From contig CAIOUK010000231.1 of NCBI GenBank assembly GCA_903861445.1, positions 1 to 23,234 of the forward strand: a DNA stretch of 23,234 bases, written 5' to 3'. Under the pieces are notes generated by a model. That model did not search any database. It had not been told where the DNA came from and worked only from the letters and a program-made list of their open reading frames with translations. Shown piece after piece: positions 20,303-23,234 of this stretch. The first letter of the stretch is position 1; every line of letters begins with the position of its first letter. The position numbers and the translations under genes were made by a program. Source of the stretch: an uncultured Verrucomicrobia subdivision 3 bacterium (GTDB lineage Bacteria; Verrucomicrobiota; Verrucomicrobiia; Limisphaerales; UBA11358).

Positions 20303-23169
20303 GAATAATTTTCCATCCCGACACACGAGCAGACCGGATTGCGATCTCCAAACACGTTGTCCACGCGGCTGACGTGCGGCCAGAATTTATAATCGTGCAA
20401 ATCCTTTGCCGGAAACGCTGCGGCTTCGCGGGTGTAAGGACGATTCCAATTGTCGCTGGTAATCTGGTCGGCGGTGTGCGGCGCGTTCTTGAGCAGATTG
20501 TTTTTCGCGTCGGCGGTGCCGTTTTCAATCGCGGTCATTTCCGCGTGGATGGCAATCATCGCGTCGCAGAAACGGTCGAGTTCGTATTGGGATTCGCTTT
20601 CGGTCGGCTCAACCATCAACGTGCCGGCGACAGGCCACGAAAGCGTGGGTGCGTGAAAGCCATAATCTATCAGGCGTTTCGCCACGTCCTCGGCGGTGGT
20701 GGCGTGGAACGCGCGCAGGTCGAGGATGCATTCGTGCGCGACGAGGTCGTGATTTTTGTAGAGCGTCGGGAAATAATTTTCCAGCCGCTTGGAGATGTAG
20801 TTCGCATTCAGGATGGCGAACTTCGTCGCCTCCGTCAGTCCGTCCGCGCCCATCATCGCGATATACATCCACGAAATCGGCAGGATGCTGGCACTGCCCC
20901 ACGGCGCGGCCGCCACCGGGCCGATATGTTTTTTGGAATGATCTTCGTCCAACCGCGCGGTGAAGACCGGATGGCTCGGTAAAAACGGCACCAAATGTTT
21001 AGCTACACCAATCGGGCCGACGCCGGGACCGCCGCCGCCGTGCGGAATGCAAAACGTCTTGTGCAAATTCAGATGGCACACGTCCGCGCCGATGAATCCA
21101 GGCGAAGTGAGGCCGACCTGCGCATTCATGTTCGCGCCGTCCATATAGACCTGCCCGCCGGCGGTGTGGATGATGTCGCAGATGTCGCGGATGGTTTCTT
21201 CGAACACGCCGTGCGTGCTGGGATAAGTGATCATCAAACACGACAAATCTTGTTTGTGAGCTTCAGCTTTGGATTTCAAATCGGCCACGTCAATGTTGCC
21301 GTTGGTGTCGCACGCGACGGCGACGATTTTCATGCCGGCCATCGCCGCGCTCGCGGGATTCGTGCCGTGCGCGGAAGTGGGAATGAGGCAGACATTGCGA
21401 TGCTTGTCACCGCGCGATTCGTGATACGCGCGGATAACGAGCAAGCCGGCGTATTCGCCTTGCGAACCGGCGTTCGGTTGCAGCGAGATGCCCGCGAAGC
21501 CGGTGATTTCCGCCAGCCAGTCTTCGAGGTTCTGAAAAAGAATCTGGTAGCCGCGCGCCTGCGCCAGCGGCGCGAACGGATGAATCTTCGCGAACTCCGG
21601 CCAAGAGACGGGGAACATTTCCGCCGCCGCGTTGAGCTTCATGGTGCAGGAGCCGAGCGGAATCATCGAGGCCGTGAGCGAGAGGTCGCGCGATTCGAGC
21701 CGCTTGATGTAGCGGAGCATCTCGGTCTCGCTGTGATAGCGGTTGAAGACGGAGTGTTGGAGAAATTGCGAATTGCGAATTGCGAATTGCGAATTAGCGG
21801 GTGCCAGTTCGGCCACGGTGAACGCGCCGGCCTTGTCGCCGTTGAAGATTTGCCAGAGTTCAGCTAGGTCGGCGGGGCTGGTGACTTCGTCAAGCGAGAG
21901 GCTGATGGTTTTGCCGTCAATGACACGGAGATTAATCCGATGCGCCTCAGCAATCTTTAAAATATCAGCACTGGATTTACCAACAAGCTCAACGCGCAGC
22001 GTGTCAAAAACATTTGGCGTCGAAATTTTGTGGCCGAGCTTGGTAAGACCGGCGGCGAGAATTTGCGTCAATAAGTGGACGCGTTGAGCAATCTTCTGTA
22101 ATCCTTCCGAGCCGTGATAACAGGCGTAAAGCGAAGCCATGTTCGCGAGCAGCGCCTGTGCGGTGCAGATGTTGCTCGTGGCCTTCTCGCGGCGGATGTG
22201 TTGCTCGCGCGTGCCGAGGGCGAGGCGCAAGGCCGGTTTGCCGCGTGAATCTTTGGAGACGCCGACGATGCGGCCAGGCATCTGGCGTTTGAATTCGTCG
22301 CGTGTCGCGAAGAAAGCCGCGTGCGGTCCGCCATAGCCAAGTGGCACGCCGAAGCGTTGGGCGCTGCCCACGGCGATGTCCGCGCCGAATTCGCCCGGCG
22401 GCTTGATGAGCGTGAGTGCCAGCAAATCCGTGGCGACCGTGAGCATCGCGCCGGCGGTATGCACCTTTTCGGCGAAGCCGGAGAAATTGTGAATTGCGCC
22501 GAACGTGTCGGGATATTGCACCAGCGCACCGAAAACTTTGTCGTTGAGCGCGAATGTTTCATGATTGCCTACGACCACTTCCACGCCGAGCGCCACGCCG
22601 CGCGTGCGGACGACTTCGATGTTTTGCGGATGGCAATTCTCCGAGACGAAGAAAACATTGCGTGCGTCCGAGCCTTTGAACCGGTGACTCATCATCATAG
22701 CTTCGGCGGCGGCGGTAGCTTCATCGAGCATCGACGCGTTGGCGATGTCCAGCGCGGTGAGGTCGGTGACCATCGTCTGAAAATTTAAAAGCGCTTCGAG
22801 CCGGCCCTGCGAAATCTCCGCCTGATATGGCGTGTATTGCGTATACCAGCCGGGATTTTCCAGAACGCTGCGCTGGATGACTGGCGGGGTGATGGTGTCG
22901 TAATAACCCTGGCCGATGAACGAGCGGAAGACCTTGTTCTCGGACGCAATGCGGCGGAGTTCGGCGAGCGCTTCAAACTCGTTGCGCGTGGCTGGCAGAT
23001 TGAGTGGCTTCGGTTGGCGGATTTTTCCCGGCACGGCGGCATCGGTCAACGCTGCGAGGGAGGCATAGCCGACGGCTTTGAGCATGGCGGCGGTTTCGGT
23101 GGCGTTCGGGCCGATGTGGCGGCAAACAAATTGGTCGGGATGTTCCAGAGATTTGGCGTTCAAAGTCAT
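20299..23169 (-). CDS. gcvP: Glycine dehydrogenase (decarboxylating), P-protein of the glycine cleavage system
   Basis: A full-length fused P-protein of 956 residues, a PLP enzyme that decarboxylates glycine and loads aminomethyl on the lipoyl H-protein. The N-terminal half has FVCRHIGPN, FIGQGYYDTITPPVI, NPGWYTQYTPYQAEISQGRLEAL and the C-terminal half has MIPLGSCTMKLNAAAEM, GANMNAQVGLTSPG and LNLHKTFCIPHGGGGPG with the PLP lysine K704. Near residues 458-468, between the two homologous halves (GcvPA- and GcvPB-like), a heptanucleotide repeat encodes NSQFAIRNSQF. The TAG stop lies within a repeat. No gcvT or gcvH is visible, so the other components are outside this window. The start overlaps ATGA-like bases; the upstream edge is at 23170. 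Confidence 0.96.
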   Translation of the reverse strand: MTLNAKSLEHPDQFVCRHIGPNATETAAMLKAVGYASLAALTDAAVPGKIRQPKPLNLPATRNEFEALAELRRIASENKVFRSFIGQGYYDTITPPVIQRSVLENPGWYTQYTPYQAEISQGRLEALLNFQTMVTDLTALDIANASMLDEATAAAEAMMMSHRFKGSDARNVFFVSENCHPQNIEVVRTRGVALGVEVVVGNHETFALNDKVFGALVQYPDTFGAIHNFSGFAEKVHTAGAMLTVATDLLALTLIKPPGEFGADIAVGSAQRFGVPLGYGGPHAAFFATRDEFKRQMPGRIVGVSKDSRGKPALRLALGTREQHIRREKATSNICTAQALLANMASLYACYHGSEGLQKIAQRVHLLTQILAAGLTKLGHKISTPNVFDTLRVELVGKSSADILKIAEAHRINLRVIDGKTISLSLDEVTSPADLAELWQIFNGDKAGAFTVAELAPANSQFAIRNSQFLQHSVFNRYHSETEMLRYIKRLESRDLSLTASMIPLGSCTMKLNAAAEMFPVSWPEFAKIHPFAPLAQARGYQILFQNLEDWLAEITGFAGISLQPNAGSQGEYAGLLVIRAYHESRGDKHRNVCLIPTSAHGTNPASAAMAGMKIVAVACDTNGNIDVADLKSKAEAHKQDLSCLMITYPSTHGVFEETIRDICDIIHTAGGQVYMDGANMNAQVGLTSPGFIGADVCHLNLHKTFCIPHGGGGPGVGPIGVAKHLVPFLPSHPVFTARLDEDHSKKHIGPVAAAPWGSASILPISWMYIAMMGADGLTEATKFAILNANYISKRLENYFPTLYKNHDLVAHECILDLRAFHATTAEDVAKRLIDYGFHAPTLSWPVAGTLMVEPTESESQYELDRFCDAMIAIHAEMTAIENGTADAKNNLLKNAPHTADQITSDNWNRPYTREAAAFPAKDLHDYKFWPHVSRVDNVFGDRNPVCSCVGMENYS
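21764..21795. repeat. Heptanucleotide tandem repeat in the gcvP interdomain linker
   Basis: Four copies of AATTGCG (21764-21770, 21771-21777, 21778-21784, 21785-21791) plus AATT make 32 bases. On the minus strand it reads NSQFAIRNSQF, a seven-residue period. The architecture (four units plus four bases, at an interdomain hinge) equals that of 5583-5614 in the glycosyltransferase. Confidence 0.9.
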
Positions 23170-23190
23170 TTGTTAAAATTAGAGATAGCA

Positions 23191-23234
23191 ATGAAAAAAA
23201 GCGAGATGGATTTGTTCGCAAAACGGGCGGTGGC
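23191..23234 (+). CDS. Possible N-terminal fragment of an unknown gene (cut by the window edge)
   Basis: An ATG at 23191 opens a frame MKKSEMDLFAKRAV that runs off the end of the window. AGAG lies about 7 bases upstream. It would be divergent from gcvP with only 21 bases between, which is tight for two promoters, and the minus strand is also open here in two frames. Fourteen residues are too few to recognise anything. Confidence 0.22.
   Translation, partial: MKKSEMDLFAKRAV

Noticed and set aside
21764..21795. Tandem repeat considered as part of a CRISPR array
   Set aside because: Units are 7 bases without spacers and are translated within gcvP; there are no cas genes.
20284..21867. Two long plus-strand frames (20284-20982 and 20995-21867)
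   Set aside because: They are opposite gcvP, which has every family motif over its whole length. Their translations are rich in Arg, Ala and Val without domain patterns.

Overview
The window looks like a piece of a chromosome from a free-living bacterium of the Verrucomicrobiota, possibly of the Pedosphaera/Limisphaera type. This is an inference from gene content, not from a marker-gene tree. The strongest clue is the run at 7406-13714. Its proteins resemble the pilus-associated cluster Amuc_1098-Amuc_1101 known from Akkermansia. A periplasmic iduronate-sulfatase-like enzyme, weak or missing Shine-Dalgarno sequences at many starts, and several short palindromic or tandem repeats also fit. No rRNA, tRNA, CRISPR array, transposase or phage gene was seen.

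Layout. The left part (1-4374) holds rpsU with its own promoter and terminator, a xylose-isomerase-like TIM-barrel protein, a secreted sulfatase on the minus strand, and a CCA-adding-type nucleotidyltransferase with an HD domain. A minus-strand block (4409-7308) holds a small putative lipoprotein, a GT9 heptosyltransferase-like gene split by a frameshift, a metallophosphoesterase and an acylphosphatase. A strong hairpin precedes a tightly packed plus-strand operon (7406-15182): PilM-PilN-like (two frames), a PilO/Amuc_1100-like protein, a PilP/Amuc_1099-like protein, a TPR-containing secretin, a stand-alone 5'-3' exonuclease and coaE. Beyond it lie a HerA-like ATPase (minus), glgB and xthA (plus), and a full-length gcvP (minus).

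How the genes work together. The five reading frames from 7406 to 13714 have the gene order of the classical pilMNOPQ alignment and secretin operon: cytoplasmic actin-like PilM, inner-membrane PilN, PilO and PilP analogues, then the outer-membrane secretin. All junctions overlap or are a few bases apart, so co-translation is likely. The exonuclease is coupled to the secretin by a GTGA overlap and coaE follows 5 bases later, so housekeeping genes ride on the same transcript. The other genes are mainly housekeeping: translation (rpsU), tRNA 3'-end maturation, LPS-core-type glycosylation, glycogen branching, base-excision repair and glycine cleavage.

The most unusual signal is how small repeats sit inside protein genes. 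A 75-base element with perfect 9-base inverted ends is inserted in frame in the nucleotidyltransferase. Two heptanucleotide tandem repeats, each four units plus four bases, encode NSxx-type linkers between the two halves of the glycosyltransferase and of GcvP. Other palindromic and tandem elements lie in the gaps between genes, and one overlaps the gcvP stop codon. Two genes (the glycosyltransferase and PilM/PilN) each change frame at a poly-A tract in a way that one extra A would repair. That points to assembly error, slippage, or phase variation.
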